NCBI GenBank assembly: GCA_026770025.1
Contig: JAMXDE010000007.1
Span: 2,480,001 to 2,544,000 of the forward strand
Source of the DNA: Craspedostauros australis
Lineage: Eukaryota; Bacillariophyta; Bacillariophyceae; Mastogloiales; Achnanthaceae
DNA: 64,000 nucleotides
Reading direction: 5' to 3'
Numbering within the stretch: position 1 is the first letter of the stretch; each line of letters opens with the position of its first letter. The notes under the pieces are model-generated. The model was not told the DNA's origin. It searched no databases and saw only the letters and a program-made list of their open reading frames with translations. The position numbers and the translations under genes are program-made. Below are positions 1 to 10,840 of the stretch, piece by piece.

Positions 1-3000
1 GATTCGAATGAAGCCCTCCTTGACCCAGTGCCAGAAGAAATGCCACTTAGTGAGGAAGTGCTTGGTCCGCGCCGTGACCTTGTGGTTCGTTGCCAGTGCA
101 ATGCACGCCTCGTTGTCTTCAAAAACGGTGCATTGGATGTTGGTTTGCAGCGGTTGGTTGAGGCTCGTTGATGCGTTGACTTCGTTGATGAGTTGTTGCA
201 TGGGGATGAGGGCACGCATGGCAAGAGACAGCGCGGCGTATTCCGACTCCATTGTTGATAGGGCGATCTCCGTCTGCAGTTTCGATTTCCACACGAGCGG
301 GCAGCCACCGAGGATGATGACGTAGCCGGTGCGTGAGCGCACTGCGTTGGGAGAATCGTCGGGCTCGCGCTTGTATAGACCAGCAAAGTCGGCATCCACG
401 TAGCACTCCAGGTTAAGTTGGCCCGTTGGTCGTACGATAGTGCCCATGGTGTTTGTGTGGCGGAGGTATCGCACGATCATCTTAATGGCCTTTGCGTGCG
501 GTTGGCGGGGATCGTTGCTGAATCGGGCCACTTGAGAGACGGCGAAGGCAAGGTCGGGGCGTGTGTTCGTAGTCAAGTAGAGCAGCATGCCGACGATGGA
601 GCGGTAGTTCCATGCTTCCTTCATTGGTGGTTGGTCGGTTGAGGCGCCGAGGGCAAGTTGTGTTGTTGGTGTCACATTTGGTTTGCAGTGTTGCATGCCG
701 GTGGCCTCGATGATCTTGTTGATTAGCCCGGTTTGCTTGAGGTGGATGGTGTTGTTTTTGGGGTCTCGATGCAGTGATATTCCCAGAAATTCCGTGAATG
801 TGCCTTCGCGTGTGAGATCAAATCCGCGTTTGCGCATGGACTCGATGAATGCGTCTGCCTCTTCTTCCGTACGCGATGCGATACCGGCGTCGTCCACGTA
901 GAGAACGATCATCATGCCGTCGCGCATGAACAGGCACTTCTCTTGATCACACGCGTGAAATCCTTCTGCAAGGAGGGCGCGCACGAGATGCTGATACCAT
1001 AGCTTGGGAGCTATAGTTAGACCGTAAAGGCTTTTAATCAGCTTGAGGCACGTGTCAGGTCCATTCGTTGATCGGAAGCCGCGAGGAAGATGTAAGTAGA
1101 CAGGCCGGTGGATGTCGGCTTGGACGAACGCGTTCGAAAAATCGATCGATGTCGTGACCCAGCGGAGCAGAATGGAAAGGATGAGAAAGACGCGGACGGA
1201 CGACCATGCGACGACTGGAGCGTAGGTCGCTTCCGTTTCGGTCATCATATCGCCTCTGCAGCACCATCGGCCTTTATATTTCTTGACCGTGCCGTCAGGC
1301 ATTCGCTTGCGTCGGAACACCCATGTGCCAGGGAAGATGCGATGGGTGATGGAGGATTTCGGCACCTCAATCCACGTCCCTTTGTTGGTGAGATCGTGAA
1401 TTTCCTTGTGCGCGGCGGCCATCCATTCGCTTTTGTTGTCGTCATTCATTGCCTCGTTGAAGGAAAGAGTGTCAGGGTCAGCTTTTGACGCCTTGTAGCT
1501 GTAGTGGCGATCTGCGATATCGAGGTCGCCGCCGCTGGTGAAGAAGTTGAGCAGGTCGTATGTGATGAGGGCACTGTGGTTGTCGTTGTCGTCGTGCTCG
1601 ACCGCTGCTGCCATCGCGTAGTGTTCGTCGGTTTCGTCGTCATACGGCGGTGGTTGGTAGGCGTAGTGAGTTGATGCCGAAGCGTGCTGTTCTGCTGGTT
1701 CGAATTCGCTCGGTGGGGCCATGATCGTTGGTGGTACCTCGGGTGCGACTCCAAGCTGGATGTGCAAGTGAAGTATTCCGATCTCAAATCGCTCGTCATG
1801 CGTGATGAGATGCCACGCGAAGCCCGCTCGTCGCATGAAGTCCTGTACCCGTTCATCTTCGTCCGGTGGTCGTAGACCGTTCTCCATGGCCGCGATAGCT
1901 CGTTCCAGGGTATACCGTTGACCTTGTACCCTTGGTATGAATCCGAAGTACGAGACGGGGAGGTGATACTCACCTGTTTCGAGCATTTCATCGATGGCGT
2001 CAACAAATCTACGGATGGCGTAGTAGATGCACTGGCTCCTTGCAGCTTCTGTCGGGAATCGGAACCGCACCACATGGTCAAAGTAGTGGCGGATGTGCCA
2101 AGTGATGTTGACGTGATGTGGCCACAGGTGGCCGATGTCGATGGGGTCCATGGTGTTGCCGGGGGATGAGTCGTCGTCCTCTGAGGGCGGGTCGGACTGG
2201 TTGCTCATCATGAGGATGTGATGTTCATGCCGGGATGTAGCTTCATTGGCCGCTGCCTCCTCTTGTTCCCTGCGCATCTCGGCTCGGATCTCGAGCTGTC
2301 TTGCACGTAGCATCCGTTCCATTTCGAGGTCGCCCTGCGCCCAACGCCGTTCGTCCTTTCGTAGCTCTTCGGTATCGATGGTTTTCAAATTTCGGAGCAT
2401 GGATTCCGCGTCACGGACCAGGACCTTGGCTTTTTGTGTTACCTGGTCGTCAGGGTGCTCCGTGAACTCCATTAGCGACTGGCGGCACTCCTGCAGGACG
2501 TTCTTCATGCTCTGTACCGCTTGGGTCTTGCTGTGGTCACCTGTGTGTTGAGTTGTCACGTTGGCGCTAGCTTCGATGGGTGGTGTGTCGTCATCTGCCC
2601 ACACGACTTTGCCCCTTAATTTGTTGTAGGTGAGTCGCTCGACGGTTTTGCGTTCTCGTGGCTCTCGTTTGTTGATACGCTCCGAGCGGCGAAGTGGAGG
2701 TGGCTTGGATGATTTTGCCTTGTCTCTTTTCGTTGGCGCGTGAATGGGCTCACGAGGTGGCGAAGCTGGAGGGGAATCACTTGCGATCGGCATTATACCG
2801 CTTTCGTCATCGTTTGTCGCTCCCTCTGTTGGTGGCAACAGGTTTGGCGAAGTTGTGACGGCACGTTCTTTCGGCTCCTCGCCTCCCTCTGTTGGTGGCA
2901 TTGGTGGTGTGCGTGTGTGATCTTCAACAGTATCCGCTGGTTGGGAGGTTGGTTGAGGTGGTTGCACTTGATCGACCGGTGTTGTGTCGCTGTTCATTTC

Positions 3001-6000
3001 CGGTTCCGACGGCTGTTCCAAAATGTGAGCTGGTGAATTTGTGTTGATCGGAGTTCGCGTGAATACCGGTGGCGCGCCTGATGATGGCAGTGGCATCGGG
3101 GCATCGTTTGTGGAGTGAAACCGTTGGTGGTCGTTTGCGTCTTCACGTTCGATGTCTCTTTCTTCCATGGCGATGATGTCTTCGTCGTCAAAAGGGATTT
3201 GGTAGGTTGTATCGCCGAACATGTGAGTCCACTCACTGGTGTTGTAGTCGGGAAGGTCGCTTGGGTTTGTTGCGATGGTTGCGAACCAGTCGTCAAAAAC
3301 GACGTGGAATTGCGGGGTAATCGATCCTGTCCGTGGTGACAACACCAGGGGGACTGTTGATGCGTGACGGGTGGAGAGACCCATGTTGACGTACCGTTCT
3401 CCGCGTGGTTCCCATCGTGGGATCTTGCGACCATCGCCGAGAGCTTTGTTCAACACGTATACTGGGCTGCCCCACACATGAAGGTTGTGAAGCTGCTTCA
3501 GCGGGATGCGAGTACGCGAAAGGATGTCCATTGGTGTCAATCCAGTGGCTGCGTTGGGGACCCGATTGTGAATGTACGCTGCATGCACGACCGCCATGGG
3601 CCAATGCTGTGCGTCAAACATCGTCGGCCAGTGAATACTCTGATGCATCATCATCGTGCGTGCCATGGAGATGATGGTACGAATGCTCCGCTCGGCCACT
3701 CCGTTGTGATGATGGGCACCGACTCCGGCGAAGCGATGCACTTGGTGGAAGCGCTCGAGGTGTTTGGTGTAGTCTGGCGATGTGAAGGTGGTGGCATTGT
3801 CCGATAGATAGGAGCGCACTGGTACACCCACATCGCGACACATGGACTCAAATCGTGTCTTGGCTTCGAGGGTTGCATGAGTGGTGAGGGACGCAACAGG
3901 TTCCACGTGAATGTACCCTGATGCATGGTCCACAAACATCGCTCCGCCCTTGTACATCTCAGAGGAGTCGGATTTGCCCCTTCCAGTGAATAGACGGCCC
4001 AGCGTGCGTCCCACGAAGTGATCCACGGAGACCTGTTGGCCAGGGAAGAGATGATCAGTTTTGATCACACCCTGTCGGTCCAGTATTGCGTGCTGTGTTG
4101 TGCCTGGCGTTGGTCTGCGGTGTTGTTTGCCGAATTGGCATGCCGCACATAGCGGGCACTCCTGCACACGGGCGGCTGCTGTTTGCATTTTTCGTGATGC
4201 TTCGGTGTTGACGAGTGCACCGGATCGAAGTAGAAATTGCACGCGTCGGAAGGAAAGGTGCCCGAGTCGGTAGTGCCACTTGAGGAGTTCCTTCTGTGGT
4301 TGGCTCAGATTTTGGTTGTGTTGTGCCACAGAAGTGATGGTTGTTGTGAGCGCGGCTGGTACGTCGGAGAGGTCGCCTGTGCGGTAGGCACGTGATGTGG
4401 GAAGACGATTTGCTTTCCGGTTGTGGGCGATGATGGATCCTCGTTCTTCGTTTCCTGGGATACCGCTCAGCTTGATGTTGGTCGCTTCCACGATGATGTT
4501 CTCTCCTTTGTACTGATGGAGGAGGCTTGTGGTGCTGATGAGTTTGACGGATGATCCAGGTACGTAGAAGGCCGGGAGACGCAAGGGTCGTGGCTTGCCG
4601 TTGGTGTCGAGGATCGACCACTCCACTGTACCCTTCGTCTTCACCTTGGTGCGACGCAAGAACCCGTTAAGGAAGGTCGGTGTTGTTGGTGCAGAGGTGG
4701 GGCCCACAAAATCGTTCATGTCGTTGGTAACACAGATGGAGGCACCGGTGTCCCACACTACATCGAAGGAGCCACCGCTTGGGATGACCTCCTCTACCTT
4801 GTGAGGCGCGGCGAAGGCGTGTTTACAACCGAAGATGGCCGTGAGGGTGTAATAGGCGTTGGTAAATACGTTGGTGTTTGCGTGTTCACTTGGTCGTGCT
4901 TCGCAGCGTTGGTTGGGTGGACGAGCGGGACTGGGCGTATGCTTCGCGCGACAGGAGTTTTGGCTTGTACCTTTGCATCGGCGAACCCGTCGAGTTTTGT
5001 TTCGGTGGTTCGCACGTGGAGCGTCGAATTTTGCGATGGTGGTGCGTTTGTCGTGGAGGAAGTGTTTGAAGTCGTCGTCGCCAAACACAGAGTCGTACAG
5101 ACTGTCTGCTGGCTTGGCTGGATGGTGGTAGAAGCGTTGGTGTGTTTTAAAACGCTTTCGTTGTTTCTTCTTCCAGACGTTGGTTGCATGGCTTGTTCGG
5201 GCCGAAGTGGGTTGGTAATGACGTGGAACACTGGTGTGGAGGGCGAATAGCACAATGGCTGTTGTCATCCACATCATGGTGCTCATCACATACCAGCCAC
5301 ACTCGATGCCGAGCACAGCGATTTGCACTGAACAGAGGGCAAGGAAGGATCCGGTCAAGATGTTGACGGTGTCGAAGGAGGTGAAGGTTTTCCAAACGGC
5401 TGTCCACCAGGCAAGCTCGCTCACGTGTGCTTCCGCGGACAGGCAGGTCCAGGCAGCATGGTCGATTTCGAGCTGTGGGCTTTTGGCCTTTCGCTGGAAG
5501 TCGTCGATGTGGCCAGCTGTGCCGTGGGAGATGCGCCAGTGGCGGCACTTCGCACACCAGTGGAAGGTCTTGTCGTTCATGAGCTTCTGTTGTGGCTCAC
5601 CCTTCCTTGGGGGCGTTGTGATCCAGGGGTCCTTCTTTGGTTGTGCTCTCTTCGTGGTTGACTTGTTCTTGGCACCCTGTCGCTTGCCTCCTTTGTGCTG
5701 TTCCAGAAGACGGGCTTCCTTCGTAGTTGAGGTGTGGTTTGCGTGCATGCGAGGGGTGTTTCGATCACGAGAGTGCCTGTTGGCGTGCCAGGAGTTTCCC
5801 TGTAGCTCATCGAGATAGGCATCCTCAGCCACGCTGCAGATGTCCATCCAGGTGAGGTCCTCACGGAGCAGGTGGGGCTCCGCTCGCTCGTAGGTCTTGA
5901 GGGACTTGTCTTCGATCAGTCGTCTGAGTCGATCGCTGATGTCGAGGATTCGATGACGGTATCGTTCTCCTGACGTGGTTCTGCCTCCTGCCATGAAGAA

Positions 6001-7095
6001 GTTGTCTGTCATGGTACGGAGAAGCGAGATTTCGAACTGATCGGCGTCTTGAAGTTCCTTGCACATGATGCGAAGAGCGTCAGCCATGGCTTGGATGTTC
6101 TCTCCTTGGAACTTCTGGGGCGTGGTCTTCCTGACCTTTTCTTGAAGTCGTGCGTACTTGTCCAGCGAGCTCGAGGTGATACTCTTGATGAGTTCGGTGA
6201 AGATCACGTTGAAGTCTTGTTGATACTTCGGTTTGATGCGGTTCATCAGGCGGTCTTCGAGGTCGGGGTCGAGGCTGTCGCGTAGGAATCGAGCGGCAGA
6301 TGCGTTGTTCTGCTTGTCGTATCGATCCCACAAATAGCGATAGTGATCATGGTGGTCAGTGGCTTGGCTGATGGTGGTGCTGCCAGGGGCGTCGAGGACA
6401 CACACCATCTCATCGGGGTGTTCGTTGCTCCTCATGTAGGTCATCGAGATGAGACCTGCAGTGGACATATGGTCCTTGAGGAGGCGCAGCATGCGCTGGC
6501 GGTTGTCCCCGATTCGGAAGCGTGGGCGAATGCCCTTCTCTCGCTCCGGTTGGTTCTTGGAGTCCGAGCCGTTGTGGAGGACGCGCTGCTGTTGGGAGCT
6601 GTCGTAGGATGTGGCTGCGTCTTCCGCAAGGCCCGTCCATTCGACGTTCGGTTTCCCTCCCGTCCATGGTACCCAGTGACGACCAGCCTTGGTGAGTCCA
6701 CCCATGATGGGTTTCTCTGGCTTGTCTTCGCTTTCGTACGCCACGTACGTGGTTTCGGGTCCGATGGGGTCCTCGTCGGCGGCAAAAGGGAAGTCACCTC
6801 CGGTGGATTCGGTGGGGTTGCCTTTGTTCCCTCCGCGTCTTGCGGTTCCATCGGTTTCACCAGGGTTCGGTTGGTCGTTGGCGTCTCCATCGTTGTCTTG
6901 GGCGGTTTCGCCCTCTCCTTGCCCGGCTGCCGTTTGGTCTCTTCGCTGAGCAGGGATGGGTGCAGCTCCTCGCGAGATTCGGGATTCGTTGAGGTCTCGA
7001 AGGGCTTGAGCGGCTTGTTGGTTGAGCCGTTCCACGAAAGCCTCCAGCCTGCGTTCTTCGCTGCTGATGCTCGTGTCTTCTCCTTGGGCGCTCAT
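1..7095 (-). CDS. gag-pol polyprotein of the left copia element (partial at the left edge)
   Basis: One open frame begins at the first in-frame ATG at 7,095 (MSAQGEDTS...) and continues to the window edge, about 2,365 codons. By alignment to the second copy it should end about 98 bp beyond the edge. That is long for copia, where about 1,300-1,600 residues is usual. Much of the excess is a Ser/Thr/Pro/Arg-rich linker between integrase and reverse transcriptase and a large gag. In copia elements this polyprotein is cut by its own protease into capsid, integrase and reverse transcriptase/RNase H. The frame and the order of parts are read directly; the processing is family knowledge. Confidence 0.85.
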   Translation of the reverse strand, partial: MSAQGEDTSISSEERRLEAFVERLNQQAAQALRDLNESRISRGAAPIPAQRRDQTAAGQGEGETAQDNDGDANDQPNPGETDGTARRGGNKGNPTESTGGDFPFAADEDPIGPETTYVAYESEDKPEKPIMGGLTKAGRHWVPWTGGKPNVEWTGLAEDAATSYDSSQQQRVLHNGSDSKNQPEREKGIRPRFRIGDNRQRMLRLLKDHMSTAGLISMTYMRSNEHPDEMVCVLDAPGSTTISQATDHHDHYRYLWDRYDKQNNASAARFLRDSLDPDLEDRLMNRIKPKYQQDFNVIFTELIKSITSSSLDKYARLQEKVRKTTPQKFQGENIQAMADALRIMCKELQDADQFEISLLRTMTDNFFMAGGRTTSGERYRHRILDISDRLRRLIEDKSLKTYERAEPHLLREDLTWMDICSVAEDAYLDELQGNSWHANRHSRDRNTPRMHANHTSTTKEARLLEQHKGGKRQGAKNKSTTKRAQPKKDPWITTPPRKGEPQQKLMNDKTFHWCAKCRHWRISHGTAGHIDDFQRKAKSPQLEIDHAAWTCLSAEAHVSELAWWTAVWKTFTSFDTVNILTGSFLALCSVQIAVLGIECGWYVMSTMMWMTTAIVLFALHTSVPRHYQPTSARTSHATNVWKKKQRKRFKTHQRFYHHPAKPADSLYDSVFGDDDFKHFLHDKRTTIAKFDAPRANHRNKTRRVRRCKGTSQNSCRAKHTPSPARPPNQRCEARPSEHANTNVFTNAYYTLTAIFGCKHAFAAPHKVEEVIPSGGSFDVVWDTGASICVTNDMNDFVGPTSAPTTPTFLNGFLRRTKVKTKGTVEWSILDTNGKPRPLRLPAFYVPGSSVKLISTTSLLHQYKGENIIVEATNIKLSGIPGNEERGSIIAHNRKANRLPTSRAYRTGDLSDVPAALTTTITSVAQHNQNLSQPQKELLKWHYRLGHLSFRRVQFLLRSGALVNTEASRKMQTAAARVQECPLCAACQFGKQHRRPTPGTTQHAILDRQGVIKTDHLFPGQQVSVDHFVGRTLGRLFTGRGKSDSSEMYKGGAMFVDHASGYIHVEPVASLTTHATLEAKTRFESMCRDVGVPVRSYLSDNATTFTSPDYTKHLERFHQVHRFAGVGAHHHNGVAERSIRTIISMARTMMMHQSIHWPTMFDAQHWPMAVVHAAYIHNRVPNAATGLTPMDILSRTRIPLKQLHNLHVWGSPVYVLNKALGDGRKIPRWEPRGERYVNMGLSTRHASTVPLVLSPRTGSITPQFHVVFDDWFATIATNPSDLPDYNTSEWTHMFGDTTYQIPFDDEDIIAMEERDIEREDANDHQRFHSTNDAPMPLPSSGAPPVFTRTPINTNSPAHILEQPSEPEMNSDTTPVDQVQPPQPTSQPADTVEDHTRTPPMPPTEGGEEPKERAVTTSPNLLPPTEGATNDDESGIMPIASDSPPASPPREPIHAPTKRDKAKSSKPPPLRRSERINKREPRERKTVERLTYNKLRGKVVWADDDTPPIEASANVTTQHTGDHSKTQAVQSMKNVLQECRQSLMEFTEHPDDQVTQKAKVLVRDAESMLRNLKTIDTEELRKDERRWAQGDLEMERMLRARQLEIRAEMRREQEEAAANEATSRHEHHILMMSNQSDPPSEDDDSSPGNTMDPIDIGHLWPHHVNITWHIRHYFDHVVRFRFPTEAARSQCIYYAIRRFVDAIDEMLETGEYHLPVSYFGFIPRVQGQRYTLERAIAAMENGLRPPDEDERVQDFMRRAGFAWHLITHDERFEIGILHLHIQLGVAPEVPPTIMAPPSEFEPAEQHASASTHYAYQPPPYDDETDEHYAMAAAVEHDDNDNHSALITYDLLNFFTSGGDLDIADRHYSYKASKADPDTLSFNEAMNDDNKSEWMAAAHKEIHDLTNKGTWIEVPKSSITHRIFPGTWVFRRKRMPDGTVKKYKGRWCCRGDMMTETEATYAPVVAWSSVRVFLILSILLRWVTTSIDFSNAFVQADIHRPVYLHLPRGFRSTNGPDTCLKLIKSLYGLTIAPKLWYQHLVRALLAEGFHACDQEKCLFMRDGMMIVLYVDDAGIASRTEEEADAFIESMRKRGFDLTREGTFTEFLGISLHRDPKNNTIHLKQTGLINKIIEATGMQHCKPNVTPTTQLALGASTDQPPMKEAWNYRSIVGMLLYLTTNTRPDLAFAVSQVARFSNDPRQPHAKAIKMIVRYLRHTNTMGTIVRPTGQLNLECYVDADFAGLYKREPDDSPNAVRSRTGYVIILGGCPLVWKSKLQTEIALSTMESEYAALSLAMRALIPMQQLINEVNASTSLNQPLQTNIQCTVFEDNEACIALATNHKVTARTKHFLTKWHFFWHWVKEGFIRI

Positions 7096-7524
7096 GGTGA
7101 GGCGGCGGAGGTGTCGAAGTCGTTGGACTTCGCTTGGTGTCGACGGTTGTCTCAGGTCTTGCTGCTCTTCCTCCCTTCGGTGGCGAAGGTGTGCACGGAG
7201 GTCTTGGCAGGGGTGCTCTTGAGACGTACACCTGGTTTTGCAGGTGTTGGTTGGGTGCGCTTGCTTAGCAAGGGCTTGATTTGATGAGTTGCCTTCGGGC
7301 TAACTTCATAGATTGCTAGTCAGGATCGTTGGTCCTGCGAGGCTTGGAGCCTTTGGGCTCAGTGTCGTTGGACACAGCGGTCTGCGCGCTTGAGGAAGTC
7401 TCTTTGAGAGTGAGGAAAGGTGGATGTAAGCGAGAACCACTCGCAGCTACCAGTTAGTATTCCGTGTCTTTTGCACGTTGCCAGGAGGATGGTTTGTCCT
7501 TCAACCGGTTTTGACGCCGTTTGA

Positions 7525-8056
7525 TGTTGAGAACAAAGCTGTATCAGACGATGATGTAACTGTAGTAGACTTGGAAGTAAGCTGGTAAGATTGTTTCTGA
7601 TTGCTTGTTTTATGTGTTAAGCTTACTATTGATAGGACGATCGAGTAAAAAGGTGGGGTTCGTGCTGTCGTACTGTAGCCGTTCTTTGTTGCGCAGCAGC
7701 ATGCCGTGGTGATCCTGCACACATACAGTCTTCCAGTATCGTCACCCATAGAGCAGCAGCTGATCCATTCACATGGATATGCTTCAAGATAGATGCATGT
7801 TCAACAGAATGACGAGATGGACAGATGGCAGGGGTGCATGAGCTGGAGGGCGAGCAACGCATGGATTGCAGTTCAACTACACATCGTGTGTGTGGTAGCC
7901 TTTCATCACAGTATCGGTCTTGGGTACCAAATACTGTGTACGCGGAATGGACAGTCAGGTCCCGAGTCAGTCCCGGAGCTAGTCTGTCCCAACTCTCCCT
8001 CTCGGCGTAGTGCGAAGCATGTCCCCGGTGTAAAAACCTCCATCGTTCGATCAACA
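7525..8056 (-). repeat. Probable LTR shared by the two copia copies
   Basis: This 532-bp segment lies between the gag start of the left copy and the end of pol in the right copy. It begins TGTTGA and ends TCAACA, the inverted TGTTG..CAACA ends typical of copia LTRs. It would serve as 5' LTR of the left copy and 3' LTR of the right copy. The ends are inferred from these motifs alone because no second LTR is in the window for comparison. Confidence 0.55.
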
Positions 8057-9855
8057 GTTCACAATTTGCGTCTCCGTTACCACCCCATGAGCATGCGGCG
8101 CAGGTGCTCGAATGCATCCCGCGCGAGACCCTTGGTGAAGATATCGGCGACTTGGTGTGGTGTTGGCACGTGCAGGATTCGAATGAAGCCCTCCTTGACC
8201 CAGTGCCAGAAGAAATGCCACTTAGTGAGGAAGTGCTTGGTCCGCGCCGTGACCTTGTGGTTCGTTGCCAGTGCAATGCACGCCTCGTTGTCTTCAAAAA
8301 CGGTGCATTGGATGTTGGTTTGCAGCGGTTGGTTGAGGCTCGTTGATGCGTTGACTTCGTTGATGAGTTGTTGCATGGGGATGAGGGCACGCATGGCAAG
8401 AGACAGCGCGGCGTATTCCGACTCCATTGTTGATAGGGCGATCTCCGTCTGCAGTTTCGATTTCCACACGAGCGGGCAGCCACCGAGGATGATGACGTAG
8501 CCGGTGCGTGAGCGCACTGCGTTGGGAGAATCGTCGGGCTCGCGCTTGTATAGACCAGCAAAGTCGGCATCCACGTAGCACTCCAGGTTAAGTTGGCCCG
8601 TTGGTCGTACGATAGTGCCCATGGTGTTTGTGTGGCGGAGGTATCGCACGATCATCTTAATGGCCTTTGCGTGCGGTTGGCGGGGATCGTTGCTGAATCG
8701 GGCCACTTGAGAGACGGCGAAGGCAAGGTCGGGGCGTGTGTTCGTAGTCAAGTAGAGCAGCATGCCGACGATGGAGCGGTAGTTCCATGCTTCCTTCATT
8801 GGTGGTTGGTCGGTTGAGGCGCCGAGGGCAAGTTGTGTTGTTGGTGTCACATTTGGTTTGCAGTGTTGCATGCCGGTGGCCTCGATGATCTTGTTGATTA
8901 GCCCGGTTTGCTTGAGGTGGATGGTGTTGTTTTTGGGGTCTCGATGCAGTGATATTCCCAGAAATTCCGTGAATGTGCCTTCGCGTGTGAGATCAAATCC
9001 GCGTTTGCGCATGGACTCGATGAATGCGTCTGCCTCTTCTTCCGTACGCGATGCGATACCGGCGTCGTCCACGTAGAGAACAATCATCATGCCGTCGCGC
9101 ATGAACAGGCACTTCTCTTGATCACACGCGTGAAATCCTTCTGCAAGGAGGGCGCGCACGAGATGCTGATACCATAGCTTGGGAGCTATAGTTAGACCGT
9201 AAAGGCTTTTAATCAGCTTGAGGCACGTGTCAGGTCCATTCGTTGATCGGAAGCCGCGAGGAAGGTGTAAGTAGACAGGTCGGTGGATGTCGGCTTGGAC
9301 GAACGCGTTCGGAAAATCGATCGACGTCGTGACCCAGCGAAGCAAAATGGAGAGGATGAGAAAGACGCGGACGGACGACCATGCAACGACCGGAGCGTAG
9401 GTCGCTTCCGTTTCGGTCATCATATCGCCTCTGCAGCACCATCGGCCTTTATATTTCTTGACCGTGCCGTCGGGCATTCGCTTGCGTTGGAATACCCATG
9501 TCCCCGGGAAGATGCGATCGGTGGTGGAAGATTTCGGCACCTCAATCCACGTCCCTTTGTTGGTGAGGTCGTGAATTTCCTTGTGCGCGGCGGCCATCCA
9601 TTCGCTTTTGTTGTCGTCATTCATTGCCTCGTTGAAGGAAAGAGTGTCAGGGTCAACTTTTGATGCCTTGTAGCTGTAGTGACGATCTGCGATGTCGAGG
9701 TCACCGCCGCTGGTGAAGAAGTTGAGCAGGTCGTATGTGATGACGGTACTGTGGTTGTCGTTGTCGTCGTGCTCGACCGCTGCTGCCATCGCGTAGTGTT
9801 CGTCGGTTTCGTCGTCATGCGGCGGTGGTTGGTGGGCGTAGTGAGTTGATGCCGA
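8057..9855 (-). mobile_element. Ty1/copia fragment, right copy: reverse transcriptase and RNase H end only
   Basis: This is the 3' part of a second copy of the same copia family. Positions 8,176-9,855 align to 1-1,680 without gaps. It encodes the end of pol (frame 9,789 to 8,077, 570 residues): reverse transcriptase with FPNAFVQAD and YVDD, then RNase H with DNEACIAL and the usual C-terminal ADIFTKGL. Similarity to the left copy stops at 9,855, so the gag, protease and integrase regions are missing. It is a broken fossil, truncated at its 5' end. Confidence 0.93.
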
Positions 9856-10840
9856 ATGTCGAGATGTACATGTGAGTATATGTCGAGATGTACGAGTATA
9901 TGTGCATCGTTCACCCGCTATTCTCTCATACGCACTTGGACGGTATAACTACATTCGTGTCGATAGTATACTGTGATTCGTCAGAATTACAGGGGAAACG
10001 GAACACACGAAAAGGGGCAAGATTTCTGGAGGAAATTTGCAAATGACGATTTCTAAGAGAATTGGAAGATCGTCCGTCCATCCATCAATGGTACCAAGAG
10101 AATCTCGAGGTACTTCCCAACTAAACCTCAGATGACGATATCATCTGACAGACCACTGCATCACCAATGGAACGTGACATCTGGAGAGCAGAAGGACGCC
10201 TACTGACGTCGACAGGATGTCATCATGTCACCACGTCGACATCTGTCTCCAAGTCAGAGCAGGAGGCAAAGATCCGATGACCGAAGGGCATCAGCATCAT
10301 GGATACAGAAGGTGAACTTCAAATGGCGAGTACTCATGGAGTAGGAGCCAGTACTGAATGAACGGAGTGTCGAATACGGAGTACGTATCGAACACGGAGT
10401 ATCGTGTGCGACGAGCACACGATGTTGAGAGAGAGAGAGAATACAGAGAAGAGCGAGAGAGCATCTCGCGTACCGACTCATAGTCGGAGACCGAATCTAC
10501 GAAACAGATTGAAGCGCCGAGAGCATCGGGCGAGAGAACGGCGTACACCGAGAGCATCGGAGTAGCCAAGTAATGAAATAGCAAACAGAAGACTATCAAC
10601 CAACACCATCTTCCACGATCGTAGGTTACCGTGAGCGGAACTTGCCAACATGCTCGCATGTGAGCCCCTCGACCTGGAGATCCCAAATCTGTGCCTCCCA
10701 GGCTGCAGCTGCATTGTCGATGGCTGTTTGTTGGGCTGGTCCATTTCTGTCGGAATGTGTGTACTCGGATGTGTATGCATCAGTCACACTTGCGCGCCAT
10801 CATCAGGAATATTTGGTGGCGGAATCACGACCCAAAACTA
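9856..10840. other. Non-coding stretch between mobile elements
   Basis: I see no credible gene. The stretch starts with two near-copies of TGTCGAGATGTAC (about 9,859-9,900), directly at the broken edge of the copia fragment. A (GA)n run lies near 10,425-10,440, followed by a purine-rich tract with repeated GAGAGCATCG. It may be old transposon debris. Confidence 0.4.

Larger units (their letters stand above)
1..8056 (-). mobile_element. Ty1/copia LTR retrotransposon, left copy (3' end beyond the window)
   Basis: A copia-type element lies on the minus strand. Its 5' LTR is at 7,525-8,056, and gag-pol runs leftwards from about 7,095 off the left edge. The parts appear in Ty1/copia order (integrase before reverse transcriptase): gag (about 7,095-5,600), a WCxxC..H..H zinc-knuckle-like motif near 5,550, an aspartic protease DTGAS near 4,750, an integrase HHCC finger (about 4,280-4,140) and DDE core (about 4,040-3,500), a long low-complexity linker (about 3,200-1,700), then reverse transcriptase with YVDD near 890-900 and RNase H near the edge. 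Read in one frame, gag-pol looks whole as far as the window shows. The second LTR is outside, so age from LTR divergence cannot be judged, but the near-identity of its left 1,080 bp to the neighbouring copy suggests recent activity or conversion. Confidence 0.92.

Noticed and set aside
6343-7284. A 313-codon plus-strand frame
   Set aside because: It is the antisense shadow of the copia gag region.
7626-8570. A 314-codon frame and the opposite-strand frame at 7,793-8,500
   Set aside because: Both lie over the LTR and pol end of the copia copies in other frames and have no family features.
10422-10606. A solo LTR (TGTTGAG ... CCAACA)
   Set aside because: The ends fit by motif only; there is no second copy or target duplication to support it.
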